Notes: generated by a model not told the origin, from the sequence alone. Positions 18,498-28,286 are shown, numbered from the stretch's first letter. The stretch is DNA of 59,051 nucleotides from Paracoccaceae bacterium (GCA_002709405.1 PAQV01000018.1:1-59051), one strand, 5' to 3'. Made by a program: numbers and translations.

Positions 18498-18528
18498 GGT
18501 TGTTGCTGCGTCCAACTTCCGAACAACC
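18498..18528. promoter_or_regulatory. Perfect 7-bp inverted repeat in the nifA leader
   Basis: GGTTGTT-N17-AACAACC lies 24-54 bp upstream of the nifA start, in the 265-bp rpoN-nifA gap. It matches neither the sigma-54 nor the NifA consensus. It could be an operator or an RNA stem; the binder is unknown. No sigma-54 promoter was found for nifA. Confidence 0.45.
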
Positions 18529-18739
18529 TATGGGCGTGTCTGCCTTCGCTATGTCGTCGCTAAGGGACAGGCCCGATTCGCTACACACTAGGGTCAAGCG
18601 TAGCACCGGCCGAGCGGGCATGGCCCTGCTTGCCCCGGACTTGGCACGGTCCGGCGGCAGAGCTGCGCGTTTTCTACGCAAGGACAGCCTGCCCTTGCGA
18701 TTTTCTGCCGCCCCGATACGCGGCACGGCCGGTCTGTCG

Positions 18740-20026
18740 TCACGCCTTCATGGCCCTCCGCCTGCGTTCGTAGGACGAGCCCACCCCCAGCGCCGAGCGA
18801 TACTTGGCCACCGTGCGCCGGGCGATCCGCACCCCCGAGGCCTGGGCCAGGGCCACGATGGCATCGTCGCTGAGCGGCTTGAGCGGGTTTTCCTCGCGCA
18901 GGACCTTTTCGACAAAGCCCAGGGCCCGGTCCCGCGAGACCGTCGCCCCTGCCCCCGTGGTGCTGACCGCGCGCGAAAAGAAGGCCTTCAGCGGAATGGC
19001 CCGGGTCGGCGTCTGGATCATGCGCCCCGACATCGCCCGGCTGATGGTCGAGGCATGCAAGCCCAGCTCGGCCGAAACGTCTTCGAGCGTCAGGGGCGTC
19101 AGATGCGCGGGCCCGTTGTCAAGAAAGGCCGACTGGCGGGCCACCAGCACGGCGGCCGCGCGCAGCAGCGTGTCGCCGCGGCGCTCCAGCGCCAGGGCCA
19201 TGGCCCGGGCCTCGGACAGGGCCTTGCTGCGAGCCTTGCGGGCCTGGGCGTCGATTTCGCCATCGGCCAGGCGGTCTTCCTGAACGGTGATGGTGGGCGA
19301 CGTGGCCCGGTTCAGCTCCACCGTCCAGCCGTCCTCCCCGCGCGAGGCGATGAGGTCAGGCGGAAACACCGGCGTGGCCTGGTGGTCGAAGGCCAGCCCG
19401 GGCTTGGGATCCAGCCCCTTGATCTGGGCCAGGATGTCGGGAATGTCCTTGGGTTCGCAATCGCACAGGTCGGCCAGTTCACGCGACCGGCCCTGCGCCA
19501 GCAGATCGAGATTGCGGATCAGCGTCTCGACCTCCCAGGTCAGGATGTCGGCATCCCGGGCCTGGATCAGCAGGCAATCCGACAGTGACCGGGCAAAGAG
19601 CCCCGCCGGTTCGAACTCCTGCAGGGTCGCCAGCACCTGTTCGGCCCGCACCAGGGGCACCTGGGCCAGCAGGGCGATGTCCTCGACGGGCTGACCCAGC
19701 CAGCCGGTGGGTTCCAGCGCCTCGGCGAAGCGCAGGGCGATCAGCCGGTCGGCATCCGATGCGAAGGACAGCTCGATCTGGTCGGCCACGTGCGACATCA
19801 GGCTGGGCCGGTCGGACGCGATCGAGGCGACCACGTCGAAATCCTCGCCCCCCCGCGCGGCAAAGGCAGAGGGCGGCGTGTAGCGGACATAGGGATTGGA
19901 CTGGGCCAGCTCTGTCAGGTAGTCCGACAGATCCTCGGCGGACATGCCGAGGATGGACAGGGAGTGCAGCATCTGCCCTCCCATCTGCATCGTCTGGCGC
20001 TGAGACACCGTCTGGACGAGTTCCAT
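18740..20026 (-). CDS. rpoN: RNA polymerase sigma-54 factor, nif-linked copy
   Basis: 428 aa. Gln/Leu-rich region I at the N-terminus ([16 protein letters not shown]), a core-binding domain, and the C-terminal RpoN box ARRTVAKYR that contacts the -24 element. It precedes nifA on the same strand with a 265-bp gap, as in Rhodobacter, where the nif-linked RpoN serves NifA specifically. At 428 aa it is shorter than enterobacterial RpoN (about 477), which fits the Rhodobacter type. Confidence 0.95.
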   Translation of the reverse strand: MELVQTVSQRQTMQMGGQMLHSLSILGMSAEDLSDYLTELAQSNPYVRYTPPSAFAARGGEDFDVVASIASDRPSLMSHVADQIELSFASDADRLIALRFAEALEPTGWLGQPVEDIALLAQVPLVRAEQVLATLQEFEPAGLFARSLSDCLLIQARDADILTWEVETLIRNLDLLAQGRSRELADLCDCEPKDIPDILAQIKGLDPKPGLAFDHQATPVFPPDLIASRGEDGWTVELNRATSPTITVQEDRLADGEIDAQARKARSKALSEARAMALALERRGDTLLRAAAVLVARQSAFLDNGPAHLTPLTLEDVSAELGLHASTISRAMSGRMIQTPTRAIPLKAFFSRAVSTTGAGATVSRDRALGFVEKVLREENPLKPLSDDAIVALAQASGVRIARRTVAKYRSALGVGSSYERRRRAMKA

Positions 20027-20110
20027 CGGTCTATTCTACTCCATTGTCGCCGGTTTCATGTGGCCAGCGGTCGGCGCGGTCCCCCTCCCAGCCCGCGCCT
20101 TGCCGCGAAA

Positions 20111-20138
20111 TGCAGCGCGCGAGCACCCGCGCGCTGCA
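20111..20138 (-). terminator. Hairpin between bfr and rpoN, probable terminator
   Basis: A perfect 11-bp inverted repeat (TGCAGCGCGCG/CGCGCGCTGCA) with a 6-nt loop lies 37 bp after the bfr stop; on the minus strand it is followed by TTTC only. It would end the iscA-to-bfr operon, perhaps incompletely. Confidence 0.65.
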
Positions 20139-20174
20139 GAAACGTGAGATATGAAGATGTGCCGGACCACCGGC

Positions 20175-20663
20175 TTACTCTTCCACCGCGTTGGCGGGCT
20201 GAGCATTGAGCGCCCCGTAATGGGCGGCACCGATGGTGTCATAAAGCTCGATCTGGGTTTCGAGGTAGTCGATGTGGCCTTCCTCGTCGCCCATCAGGGT
20301 CTCGAACAGCTTCATCGACACGTAATCGCCCACGTCATGGCAGACATCGCGGGCTTCCTTGTACAGCGCCCGGGCCGAGTATTCCGCCTCCAGGTCGCAG
20401 TCCAGCGTCTCGCGGATGTTCTCGCCGATGCGCAGCGGGTCCAGCACCTGAAGGTTCGGATGCCCCTCCAGGAAGATGATCCGGTCGATCAGCGTGTCCG
20501 CGTGGCCCATCTCCTCGATGCTTTCCTCGCGGCTTTTGGCGGCCATCTTCTGATAGCCCCAATCGGCCTGCAGCCGGTAATGCAGCCAGTACTGGTTCAC
20601 CGCCGTCAATTCGTGGCGCAGCGCCTTGTTGAGATACTCAAGTACCTTTTCGTTGCCTTTCAT
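20175..20663 (-). CDS. bfr: Bacterioferritin
   Basis: Haem-containing iron-storage subunit of 162 aa. Ferroxidase ligands are visible in [11 protein letters not shown] (Glu18), [12 protein letters not shown] (Glu and His), [11 protein letters not shown] and [10 protein letters not shown]; the conserved Met for haem lies in the second helix ([26 protein letters not shown]). It sits 19 bp after a Bfd-like gene at the end of the nifUSV-mod operon, which suggests it holds iron for nitrogenase cofactor synthesis. Confidence 0.95.
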   Translation of the reverse strand: MKGNEKVLEYLNKALRHELTAVNQYWLHYRLQADWGYQKMAAKSREESIEEMGHADTLIDRIIFLEGHPNLQVLDPLRIGENIRETLDCDLEAEYSARALYKEARDVCHDVGDYVSMKLFETLMGDEEGHIDYLETQIELYDTIGAAHYGALNAQPANAVEE

Positions 20664-20682
20664 GGTCTTCCCTTCCTGAAGT

Positions 20683-20895
20683 TCATGGCTTGGGCCCTTC
20701 CGGCCGCAGCCTGTCGATCTCCTCCGCTATCGTCTTGTTGACGAGCGCGGCGCAGAACCCGCAGTTCATCTGCCGCCCCGTCGCGTGAAACAGCCGGCCC
20801 GGAGTGATGACGGTCCAGCGTTCCTCGACCAGGGCGGCGCGCACGGTGTCGCGCACCTCGCAGCTTTTCATCTTGGTGCAGGAACACAGGATCAC
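20683..20895 (-). CDS. Bacterioferritin-associated ferredoxin-like [2Fe-2S] protein
   Basis: 70 aa from a GTG start at 20895. Cysteines C4, C6, C45 and C48 (CSC near the N-terminus, CGFC near the middle) follow the CXC...CX2C order of Bfd, although the central spacer of 38 residues is a little longer than usual. Bfd reduces ferric iron in bacterioferritin to release it; direct adjacency to bfr supports this. C12 is an additional cysteine. Confidence 0.8.
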   Translation of the reverse strand: MILCSCTKMKSCEVRDTVRAALVEERWTVITPGRLFHATGRQMNCGFCAALVNKTIAEEIDRLRPEGPKP

Positions 20896-20910
20896 CGGGG
20901 CCGCCTTTCG

Positions 20911-21612
20911 TCATTGCCCCATGCGCACCGGGATCGGCACCGCCCGGCAGGTGTCGCGCACCGGGGGCGGCGTGCGGTCTCCTTGCGTCGTGATGCGCCC
21001 GTCGCTCAGCGTGATCACCCGGTCGCACAGGCGGCGGACCTCTTCGGGCGCATGGCTGATGAAGATCATCGGCACCCGGGTGCGGTCCTGCACGCGGGCG
21101 ATCAGGTCCAGCGTGCGGCCCTTCAGGTCCGGGTCCAGCGCCGAGACCGGTTCGTCCAGCAGCAGCAGGTCGGGTTCGGCCATCAGCGCCCGGGCAATGG
21201 CTGCCCGCTGCCGTTCACCCCCCGACAGCCGGCCCGGCCGCGCGCCCAGAAGGTGGCCCAGGTCCAGGGCCGAGATCACCTCGTTCCAGAAATCGGTGCC
21301 CACGTTGCGCGCGCCATAGGCCAGGTTGCGGGCCACGGTCATGTGCGGAAACAGCAGCCCGTCCTGGAACACCAGCCCCACGCCGCGCTGCGCCGGGGGC
21401 ACGTTGATGCCCAGCTCGCTGTTATAAAGCGACCGCCCCCGCAGCGAGATACACCCGGCGGTCGGGCGGATATGCCCGGCGAGGCAGGAAAACAGCGTCG
21501 ACTTGCCGGACCCGGACCGGCCGATCAGCCCGGTGATGCCCTGCGCGGGCACCGAGATATCCACGTCCAGGCAGAAATCGCCGCGCGGGTGATGCAGGTG
21601 AACCTCGATCAT
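20911..21612 (-). CDS. modC: ModC, molybdate ABC transporter ATP-binding protein (short form)
   Basis: 233 aa from the ATG at 21612, overlapping modB by 4 bp. Walker A GRSGSGKS, Q-loop GLVFQDGLLFPHMTV, signature LSGGERQR and Walker B LLLLDEPVSALD are intact. E. coli ModC has about 350 residues; the C-terminal molybdate-binding Mop/TOBE domain that senses cytoplasmic Mo is missing here. This would uncouple transport from trans-inhibition, which is an inference. Confidence 0.9.
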   Translation of the reverse strand: MIEVHLHHPRGDFCLDVDISVPAQGITGLIGRSGSGKSTLFSCLAGHIRPTAGCISLRGRSLYNSELGINVPPAQRGVGLVFQDGLLFPHMTVARNLAYGARNVGTDFWNEVISALDLGHLLGARPGRLSGGERQRAAIARALMAEPDLLLLDEPVSALDPDLKGRTLDLIARVQDRTRVPMIFISHAPEEVRRLCDRVITLSDGRITTQGDRTPPPVRDTCRAVPIPVRMGQ

Positions 21613-22304
21613 GCGGGAACCTCGCCATGGTGGACCTTGCGGGCGATGGCCTCGGAGGCCAGCAGGGCCGCTCCGGCCAGGATCAGGGACAGGACGCACA
21701 GCCGTAACGCGGCCATGTCGCCCCCGGGGCTTTGGGTGACGTTGAACAGGGCCAGCGGCAGGGTCTGGGTCTTGCCCGGGATGTTGCCGGCCAGGGTGAT
21801 GGTCGCGCCGAACTCGCCCACCGCCCGGGCGAAGGCCAGGGTGATGCCGGCCAGGATCCCCGGGGCCATCAGGGGCAGCGTGACGGACACGAAGATGCGG
21901 GCCTCGGACGCGCCCAGGCTGCGGGCGGCGCGGGCATAGCGCGGGTCGATGGATTCAGCCGACTGGCGGATGGCCCGGACCATCAGGGGAAAGCCCACCA
22001 CCGCGCAGGCGATGACCACGGCGCTGGAACTGAAGGCGATGCGGATGCCGAACAGATCGTAAAGCGGCCCGCCCAGCGGACCATTGCGGCCCAGCAGAAC
22101 AAGCATCAGGTAGCCCAGCACCACCGGCGGCAGCACCAGCGGCAGGTGCACCACCGCGTTCAGCAGGGCGTGGCCTGGGAACCGGCGGGTGCCCAGCAGC
22201 CAGCCAAGGGCAATCGCCAGGGGCAGCGAGAAAAGCACGGCCTTGGACGAGGCGCTCAGCGACAGCATCAGCGCCTCTTGTTCCATGGGGCTGAGCTGCA
22301 GCAT
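21609..22304 (-). CDS. modB: ModB, molybdate ABC transporter permease
   Basis: 231 aa from the ATG at 22304 (MLQLSPMEQEALMLSL), 1 bp after modA; the open frame upstream lies inside modA. Five to six membrane segments, the PPVVLGYLMLVLLGRNGPLG stretch and the inner-membrane coupling motif RAVGEFGATITLAGNIPGKT identify ModB. Confidence 0.93.
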   Translation of the reverse strand: MLQLSPMEQEALMLSLSASSKAVLFSLPLAIALGWLLGTRRFPGHALLNAVVHLPLVLPPVVLGYLMLVLLGRNGPLGGPLYDLFGIRIAFSSSAVVIACAVVGFPLMVRAIRQSAESIDPRYARAARSLGASEARIFVSVTLPLMAPGILAGITLAFARAVGEFGATITLAGNIPGKTQTLPLALFNVTQSPGGDMAALRLCVLSLILAGAALLASEAIARKVHHGEVPA

Positions 22305-22305
22305 G

Positions 22306-23106
22306 TCAGAGCCCGCCCGTTGCCAGGAAGCCGTGGGCTTCGAGAATGGCCGCGCCGGCATCGCTCAGCAGGAAATCAAGCACCTTTCGGGCGCCTTCGG
22401 GGTCATCGCCCTGCCCCACCGGGGCCACCAGGTAGCGGATGTCGGGATGGCTGTCCGTGGGGATATTCCACAAGACCTGCACCGGCTGACCGGCCGCGTC
22501 GCTGGCATAGACCAGGCCCAGGGCGGCTTCGCCCTGCGCCACGGCCGCGACGGTGGCCAGGGTATTGCGCATGGGCACCATGGCCGGGGCCACCGTATCC
22601 CAAAACCCGAGGCTTTCCAGCGCGGCCTTGCCGTAAGCGCCCACCGGGGCGGTTTCGGGGTTGGCCACGACAAAGCTGTCGCCGGCCAGGCGGTCGGCCA
22701 GGGCAAGGTCATCCCAGCCCGGCGCGTCTTCGGGGGCGATCAGGACCAGGCTGTTGGACATCAGCACCTTGACGCTGTCGGTCTCGACCAGGCCGGCCTC
22801 GACCAGGTAGCCCATCCACTTGGGATTGGCCGACACGAAGAGGTCGGCCGGCGCGCCCTGTTCGACCTGCCGGGCCAGCATGCCCGACGCGCCATAGCTG
22901 GCCACGGCCTCCTGGCCGCTGGCCTCAAGCGCCGCTTCCAGCGCCCGGTTGGTCGAGGCCGCGGCCAGGATCATCGGCTCCGACCAGACCGGCCGGGGCA
23001 ACAGGGCCAGCACAAGCGTGGCCGCCGAGATGACCCCGGTGATGCCCCCCCGGATCGACCCCGAGATCGACCCCCGAAGACCGCCTGTGATGGCCCCGCA
23101 AGTCAT
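22306..23106 (-). CDS. modA: ModA, periplasmic molybdate-binding protein
   Basis: 266 aa. After the signal peptide the mature protein starts near EPMILAAASTNRALEAAL, with ASGMLARQVEQGAPADLFVSA and the tungstate/molybdate-binding family order throughout. The leader is unusual: MTCGAITGGLRGSISGSIRGGITG repeats Gly/Ser/Ile units before the hydrophobic core, so the real start may be internal. Its ATG overlaps the nifW stop by 4 bp, placing Mo uptake under nif control. Confidence 0.92.
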   Translation of the reverse strand: MTCGAITGGLRGSISGSIRGGITGVISAATLVLALLPRPVWSEPMILAAASTNRALEAALEASGQEAVASYGASGMLARQVEQGAPADLFVSANPKWMGYLVEAGLVETDSVKVLMSNSLVLIAPEDAPGWDDLALADRLAGDSFVVANPETAPVGAYGKAALESLGFWDTVAPAMVPMRNTLATVAAVAQGEAALGLVYASDAAGQPVQVLWNIPTDSHPDIRYLVAPVGQGDDPEGARKVLDFLLSDAGAAILEAHGFLATGGL

Positions 23107-23450
23107 GTGGCCGACACCTTCAGCGCGTCGATCCCCACGAACCGGGCCTTCAGCTTTTCTTCCTCGTCGGTGAAGACCTTGAACACCTTTTCCTTCAGCG
23201 GCGTGCTGTCGACGAAATCGCCATAGGCCTGCTTCAGCACCTGGCGGGCGGCCAGGAACACGCCCTCTTCGTCCAGCCCGCCGAAATCGGCGTCGCGCAG
23301 GTAGGCTCCGAACCGCTTCATGATGTGCAGACGCGAGACGTTCACGACCTCTTCCTCGTAGGGCAGAAGCAGGTAGGTGAAGATGTCCTCGGCCGAGGAC
23401 AGACGTCCGAGATGATCGAGAACTCCGATTTCTTCAAAATCCTTGGGCAT
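23103..23450 (-). CDS. nifW: NifW, nitrogenase-stabilising protein
   Basis: 115 aa from the ATG at 23450 with AGGAAGG upstream; the frame is open for 35 codons beyond but overlaps cysE. LDHLGRLSSAEDIFTYLLLPYEEEVVNVSRLHIMKRF is the NifW core. NifW associates with the MoFe protein and protects it from oxygen or helps its maturation. It overlaps modA by 4 bp. Confidence 0.95.
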   Translation of the reverse strand: MPKDFEEIGVLDHLGRLSSAEDIFTYLLLPYEEEVVNVSRLHIMKRFGAYLRDADFGGLDEEGVFLAARQVLKQAYGDFVDSTPLKEKVFKVFTDEEEKLKARFVGIDALKVSAT

Positions 23451-23472
23451 GGCAGGGCTCCTTCCTGAGGGG

Positions 23473-24213
23473 TCAGTTGTGACAATCGGCGCGGGATTTC
23501 GCGCGGCGGGGAGGACGTGCAGGGCCCGAAGGCGCTGCCGGATCGCCCAGGGCAAGGGCTGCGTCGCGCGCAGCCAGCCGGGCTTCGAGAAAGGCCACGC
23601 GGTCGGCCAGCCGGGCCAGCGAGCGGCCCACCGGGTCGGGCATCAGGTGGTGGTTCAGGTCGACGCGGTAGGGATCGGTCGACACCGCGCGATCGGTCTG
23701 CACGATGCGGGCCGGGATGCCGATGACGGTGGTTTCCGGCGGGACCTCTTCGACGACCACCGAATTGGCCCCGACCCGGGCGCCCGCGCCCACGGTGATC
23801 GGGCCCAGGATCTTGGCCCCTGCCCCGACCATGACCCCGTCGGCCAGGGTCGGATGGCGCTTGCCCGGAGACCAGGACACACCGCCCAGGGTGACGCCAT
23901 GATAGAGCGTGACGTCCCGGCCGACCTCGGCCGTTTCGCCGATGACGACACCGGCGCCGTGGTCGATGAAGAAGCCCGGCCCGATGCGGGCGCCGGGATG
24001 GATGTCGATGCCCGTTACCATGCGGGCGAGATAGGACAGCACGCGGGCCAGGCCCTTCCAGCCCGCCCCCCACAGCCCGTGGGCCATGCGATGGGCGGCG
24101 ATGGCATGTAGGCCGGGATAGGTCAGCGCGGTTTCCACCGGGCCGCGCGCGGCCGGGTCGCGGCCACGGATGGCGGCAAAGTCGCTGCGGATCAGGGCGA
24201 AGAGGCCGCTCAT
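23473..24213 (-). CDS. cysE: Serine O-acetyltransferase, nif-associated CysE
   Basis: 246 aa. Left-handed beta-helix acyltransferase with the hexapeptide region [28 protein letters not shown] and [20 protein letters not shown]. It makes O-acetylserine for cysteine, the sulfur source for NifS. The C-terminus carries an extra Pro/Arg-rich tail ([15 protein letters not shown]). The start overlaps nifV by 4 bp. Nif-linked cysE genes are known from Azotobacter and related clusters. Confidence 0.94.
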   Translation of the reverse strand: MSGLFALIRSDFAAIRGRDPAARGPVETALTYPGLHAIAAHRMAHGLWGAGWKGLARVLSYLARMVTGIDIHPGARIGPGFFIDHGAGVVIGETAEVGRDVTLYHGVTLGGVSWSPGKRHPTLADGVMVGAGAKILGPITVGAGARVGANSVVVEEVPPETTVIGIPARIVQTDRAVSTDPYRVDLNHHLMPDPVGRSLARLADRVAFLEARLAARDAALALGDPAAPSGPARPPRRAKSRADCHN

Positions 24214-25400
24214 GCCACCACACCCGAGGCGCGGGCGGCGGGACGGCTGCGGGTCAGCCGGGCGACCATGCGGCGCAGGTCCTCGGAGGTCACCGGCCGC
24301 TTGGTGCGGATCGCGTGGGCGCGCAGCAGGGGCTTCAGCCCGGTCAGCACCTCGTCGCCCGCCGGCAACCCGGCGGAACTCAACGCCGCCCGCAGGCCGG
24401 CCGCACCGGAGTGCTTGCCGATGACGATCTGGCGCTCGCGGCCGAAGCGGCCCGGGGCGCAGCGGGGGTCTTCGTAGGTGTCGGCCTGTTTCAGGATCGC
24501 GTCCACGTGGATCCCGGCCTCGTGGGCGAAGACCAGCGAGCCGGTGATCGGCTTGGACACCGGCAGGTCGCGGCCCGAGGCCATGGCGACCACCGCCGAC
24601 AGGTCAGGCATGGCCCGCAGGTCGATGCCCGTGGCAACATCGCCGGCCTCCAGGGCGGCGGCGACCTCTTCCAGTGCGGCGTTGCCGGCCCGTTCGCCCA
24701 GCCCGTTGACCGTGACCGACAGATGCGTCGACCCGGCCATGGCGGCCATCATCGTGTTGGCCGTGGCCATGCCGAAATCGTTGTGGGCATGGAATTCCAT
24801 CGGCAGCTCGATCCGGGCGGTCAGTTCCGACACCAGCCGGAAGGTGGTGATCGGGTCCAGGATGCCCAGCGTGTCGGCGATGCGGAAGCGGATCGCGCCG
24901 GCGGCCTTGGCCACCTCGGCCAGGCGGACCAGGAAATCGGGATCGGACCGCGAGGCGTCCTCGGCGCCAACCGACACCTCAAGCCCCCGACTGGCAGCCG
25001 CGTAGACCAGCGCGGCCGTTTCCTCCAGGGCCCAGTTGCGGTCGCGCTTCAGCTTGCCCGCCAACTGACGTTCCGATGTGGGGACGGCGAAATGGATCCG
25101 CCGCGCCCCGGTCTTCTGTGCCATGTCCAGATCGTGCATCCGCAGGCGGCACCAGGCCACCGGGACCGCCCGGGTCAGTTCCGCCATGACGGCGCGGATC
25201 TCGGCCACCTCGTCAAAGCCCATGGCGGGGATGCCCACCTCGACCTCGGCCACGCCGGCCCGGTCCAGGGCCCGGGCGATGGCCCGTTTCTCGTCAAGCG
25301 AAAAGGCCACACCGGCGGTCTGTTCCCCGTCCCTGAGCGTGGTGTCACACAACAGGACGGCATGCGGGCCGGCAGCGGAAGAGAAGGCATCGCGGGACAT
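24210..25400 (-). CDS. nifV: NifV, homocitrate synthase
   Basis: 396 aa TIM-barrel enzyme condensing acetyl-CoA and 2-oxoglutarate to homocitrate, the organic ligand of FeMo-co. [18 protein letters not shown] carries the catalytic Arg-Asp pair, and the metal-ligand HAHNDFGMA and the GLGERAGN loop are present. It lies between nifS (44-bp gap) and cysE. Confidence 0.96.
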   Translation of the reverse strand: MSRDAFSSAAGPHAVLLCDTTLRDGEQTAGVAFSLDEKRAIARALDRAGVAEVEVGIPAMGFDEVAEIRAVMAELTRAVPVAWCRLRMHDLDMAQKTGARRIHFAVPTSERQLAGKLKRDRNWALEETAALVYAAASRGLEVSVGAEDASRSDPDFLVRLAEVAKAAGAIRFRIADTLGILDPITTFRLVSELTARIELPMEFHAHNDFGMATANTMMAAMAGSTHLSVTVNGLGERAGNAALEEVAAALEAGDVATGIDLRAMPDLSAVVAMASGRDLPVSKPITGSLVFAHEAGIHVDAILKQADTYEDPRCAPGRFGRERQIVIGKHSGAAGLRAALSSAGLPAGDEVLTGLKPLLRAHAIRTKRPVTSEDLRRMVARLTRSRPAARASGVVA

Positions 25401-25444
25401 CGATCTGGCTCCTTTTTGGCCCTTTCGGGCGCGGGCTGGCGTTC

Positions 25445-26659
25445 TCAGGCGTATTCGGGGTTGAACCCCTCTGGCTTGGCTCCATCGTCGCTCCAGAAGG
25501 GCGACATCTCGCGCAGGCCCGAGATGATTTCGGGCATGACGGCAAGGACACGGTCGACATCGGCATCCGTCGTCTCGCGGGAGAGCGAGAACCGGATGGC
25601 CCCGTGGGCGGCGGTGAAGGGGATGTCCATCGCGCGCAGCACGTGGCTGGGTTCCAGCGACCCCGAGGTGCAGGCCGACCCGGACGAGGCGGCGATGCCG
25701 GCCTGGTTCAGCTTCAGCAGGATCGCCTCGCCCTCGATGAACTCGAAGGCCACGGTGGCCGTATTGGGCAGCCGGTCACGGGGATCGCCAGTGACGAAGC
25801 AATGGCCGATCTGCTGCACCAGGCCCTGTTCCAGCCGGTCTCGCAGGGCGGTCATGCGGGCGCTGTCATCGGCCATGGTGGCCAGGGTCATGTCAGCGGC
25901 CCGGCCCAGCCCGATGATGGCCGGCGCGTTTTCGGTGCCCGCCCGGCGGCCACGTTCCTGGTGCCCGCCGCGCATCAGCGGCCGGAACCGGGTGCCCTTG
26001 CGCAGGTACAGCGCGCCCAGGCCCTTGGGACCGTGGAACTTGTGCGAGGACAGCGACAGCATGTCGATCTCGGTGGTCTTGAGGTCGATCGGCACCTTGC
26101 CCACGGCCTGCACCGCATCCGTGTGGAACAGCGCGCCATGTTCATGGGCCAGCTCGGCCAGCCCGTCGACGGGGAAGATCGTGCCGGTTTCGTTGTTGGC
26201 CCACATGAAGCTGACCACGGCCACCTTATCCGACAGCGCCGCCCGGTAGGCGTCGATGTCCAGCCGGCCCTGGCTGTCGACGGGGATGCGGTGCACCACC
26301 ACGTCCTCGTGTTTTTCCAGCCAGTCGCACAGCGACAGGATCGCCGGGTGTTCGACCATCGAGGTGATGACCTCGTTCCGGCCGGGCTGCACCTGCAGGG
26401 CTGAGCGGATGGCAGTGTTGTTGGATTCCGTGCCGCCCGAGGTGAAGATGATCTCGTGGTCAAACTCGGCCCCGATCAGGCGCTGCAGCGACTTGCGCGC
26501 CTGGCGCAGGGCCCCGCCCACTTCGGACCCGAAGGCATGGATCGACGAGGCATTGCCGAACTGCTCGGTGAAATAGGGCAGCATGGCCTCGACGACCTCG
26601 GGGAAGACCCGGGTGGTGGCGTTGTTGTCGAGATAGACGGGGGGAAGCGTATCTTTCAT
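25445..26659 (-). CDS. nifS: NifS, cysteine desulfurase
   Basis: 404 aa PLP enzyme that supplies sulfur from cysteine to Nif[16 protein letters not shown] at the N-terminus, [11 protein letters not shown], the PLP-Lys in [14 protein letters not shown] and the active-site Cys in [18 protein letters not shown] are all present. It starts 11 bp after nifU. Confidence 0.97.
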   Translation of the reverse strand: MKDTLPPVYLDNNATTRVFPEVVEAMLPYFTEQFGNASSIHAFGSEVGGALRQARKSLQRLIGAEFDHEIIFTSGGTESNNTAIRSALQVQPGRNEVITSMVEHPAILSLCDWLEKHEDVVVHRIPVDSQGRLDIDAYRAALSDKVAVVSFMWANNETGTIFPVDGLAELAHEHGALFHTDAVQAVGKVPIDLKTTEIDMLSLSSHKFHGPKGLGALYLRKGTRFRPLMRGGHQERGRRAGTENAPAIIGLGRAADMTLATMADDSARMTALRDRLEQGLVQQIGHCFVTGDPRDRLPNTATVAFEFIEGEAILLKLNQAGIAASSGSACTSGSLEPSHVLRAMDIPFTAAHGAIRFSLSRETTDADVDRVLAVMPEIISGLREMSPFWSDDGAKPEGFNPEYA

Positions 26660-26670
26660 GACAGGTCTCC

Positions 26671-27723
26671 TCAGGTCTTGGCCACGGGCATGACACGGAC
26701 CGGACGGCCCAGCGCCTCGGTGATCTTGGTCTGCAACCCGCCCAGCGTCAGCGAGGCGATCTGGCAGCCCGAGCAGGCTCCGGTCAGGTTGACCAGGATC
26801 AGGCTGCCTTCCATGTCGACCAGCTCGACGTCGCCGCCGTCGCGGTGGAAGACCGGGCGCATCTCTTCGATGATCTTGGCCGCGATGATGACCTCCTTGG
26901 CAGCGCTCATGGCGGGGGCGGCCGCCGGAGCGGGAGCCGGAGCAGCGGCCGGGGCGGCCACGGGTGCAGCAGCAGGGGCTGCAGCCGCAACCACCGGCAT
27001 GGCAATCTGGACCGGGGCCGAGGGTTGCGGCGGGGCCATGGGAGTCGGCGGCTGGTCGGGAATGACGAAGCCCTGTGCCTTCTTCTTCACGGGCTGGGGC
27101 GCGGCACCGAAGATATAGGCCTCTTCGGCCTTGATCAGACCTTCGGCGACCATCTCCTTGTTGGTGTCGGCCAGCAGTTCTTCAAGCGGTTCACGGCACG
27201 AGTTACAGCCGCCGCCGGCCTTGGTGTAGAAGGTGACCATTTCCAGCGTGGTCAGCTTGTTGGTCCGGATGGCCCGTTCGATCATCCCGGCATCGACGCC
27301 GAAGCACTTGCAGATCAGCGCGCCTTCCTCGTGGTCGTCCTCTTCCAGCGTCTCGCCGGTATAGGCCGCCACGGCGGCGGTCAGCGCCTCCTGCCCCATG
27401 ACCGAGCAGTGCATCTTCTCGGGCGGCAGGCCGTCGAGGAAATTGGCGATGTCCTGGTTGGTCAGGGTCCGGGCCTCGGCAATGGTCTTGCCGATGATCA
27501 GCTCGGTCAGGGCCGAGGACGAGGCAATCGCGGAGCCGCAGCCGAATGTCTGGAACTTGGCGTCCTCGATGATGTCCGTTTCCGGGTTGACCTTCAGCAT
27601 CAGTTTCAGCGCGTCGCCGCACGACAGCGAACCGACCTCGCCCACCGCGTTCGCGTCGGCCAGGGCGCCGGCGTTGCGCGGGTTGAAGAAGTATTCCTTG
27701 ACCTTGTCGCTATAGTCCCACAT
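26671..27723 (-). CDS. nifU: NifU, Fe-S scaffold protein
   Basis: 350 aa with three domains: IscU-like scaffold (C35, C62, C106), a central [2Fe-2S] domain (C138, C140, C173, C176) and a C-terminal Nfu domain with ACSGCQIA. An unusually long Ala/Pro linker (about 215-275, many AAAPAAAP units) separates the last two. It receives sulfur from NifS and delivers clusters to NifB, NifH and NifDK. Confidence 0.97.
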   Translation of the reverse strand: MWDYSDKVKEYFFNPRNAGALADANAVGEVGSLSCGDALKLMLKVNPETDIIEDAKFQTFGCGSAIASSSALTELIIGKTIAEARTLTNQDIANFLDGLPPEKMHCSVMGQEALTAAVAAYTGETLEEDDHEEGALICKCFGVDAGMIERAIRTNKLTTLEMVTFYTKAGGGCNSCREPLEELLADTNKEMVAEGLIKAEEAYIFGAAPQPVKKKAQGFVIPDQPPTPMAPPQPSAPVQIAMPVVAAAAPAAAPVAAPAAAPAPAPAAAPAMSAAKEVIIAAKIIEEMRPVFHRDGGDVELVDMEGSLILVNLTGACSGCQIASLTLGGLQTKITEALGRPVRVMPVAKT

Positions 27724-27744
27724 CGGCCTGGGTTCCTCTCTTGC

Positions 27745-28065
27745 TTAGCAGAACGACTTGCCGCAGCCGCACGAGCTTTGTGCGTTGGGGTTGTCGAAGA
27801 CAAAGCCGGACCCTTCGAGCCCGGTCACGAAATCGATCTTGGTGCCGGCTAGGTGGGCCTGGCTTTCTGGATCGACCAGAACGGTCACTTCGCCGGCGCT
27901 GATGACGGCGTCGTCGGGCTGGGCTTCCAGTTCCAGCGCCATGCCGTATTTCATCCCGGCGCAGCCGCCCCCCTGGACCATGACGCGCAAGCCGGCGACC
28001 GGCTGGCCGGCTCCGTCGATGGCGGTCTTGATGGCGCTGCGGGCGGGTTCGGTAATCTCGATCAT
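27745..28065 (-). CDS. IscA/HesB-type A-type Fe-S carrier, nif-specific
   Basis: 106 aa from the ATG at 28065. The three conserved cysteines are in GGGCAGMKYG and the C-terminal SSCGCGKSFC. A-type carriers of this kind (nif-IscA) sit first in nifUS operons. It is the first gene after the sigma-54 promoter at 28108-28122, with AGGAGACCTG just upstream. Confidence 0.95.
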   Translation of the reverse strand: MIEITEPARSAIKTAIDGAGQPVAGLRVMVQGGGCAGMKYGMALELEAQPDDAVISAGEVTVLVDPESQAHLAGTKIDFVTGLEGSGFVFDNPNAQSSCGCGKSFC

Positions 28066-28107
28066 GTCAGGTCTCCTGTCGGTCACTGGGCATTTGGATT
28101 ATCACCA

Positions 28108-28122
28108 GCAAAGAACGTGCCA
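28108..28122 (-). promoter_or_regulatory. Sigma-54 promoter of the iscA-nifUSV-cysE-nifW-modABC-bfd-bfr operon
   Basis: Minus-strand TGGCACGTTCTTTGC matches TGGCAC-N5-TTGC perfectly, 43-57 bp before the iscA start. No TGT-N10-ACA site is visible upstream; instead there are four GACAAA copies (28202, 28225, 28236, 28268) and two TGT-N13-ACA arrangements. Confidence 0.93.
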
Positions 28123-28286
28123 ACCTTTTTCACCAAACTATTTCAGGGGGTTATAAAGCGGCCTGTGGTCTTGGCACGAACATTGACGGAAATGCGACAG
28201 TGACAAAGGCGGGCCGTGCCAGGTGACAAAAGACCGACAAAACGGCGCCGGATGTGCGGTTTGGGCCGACAAAGCGGGGCCCGCGC

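Noticed and set aside
18475-18726. N-terminal extension of nifA by 84 codons
   Set aside because: The added sequence has no NifA resemblance, and the ATG at 18474 has a GAGGA just upstream.
28153-28272. TGT-N13-ACA arrangements as NifA sites before iscA
   Set aside because: Known NifA sites have 10, rarely 11, bases between the triplets, so these were not annotated as activator sites; only the GACAAA array was kept as an observation.
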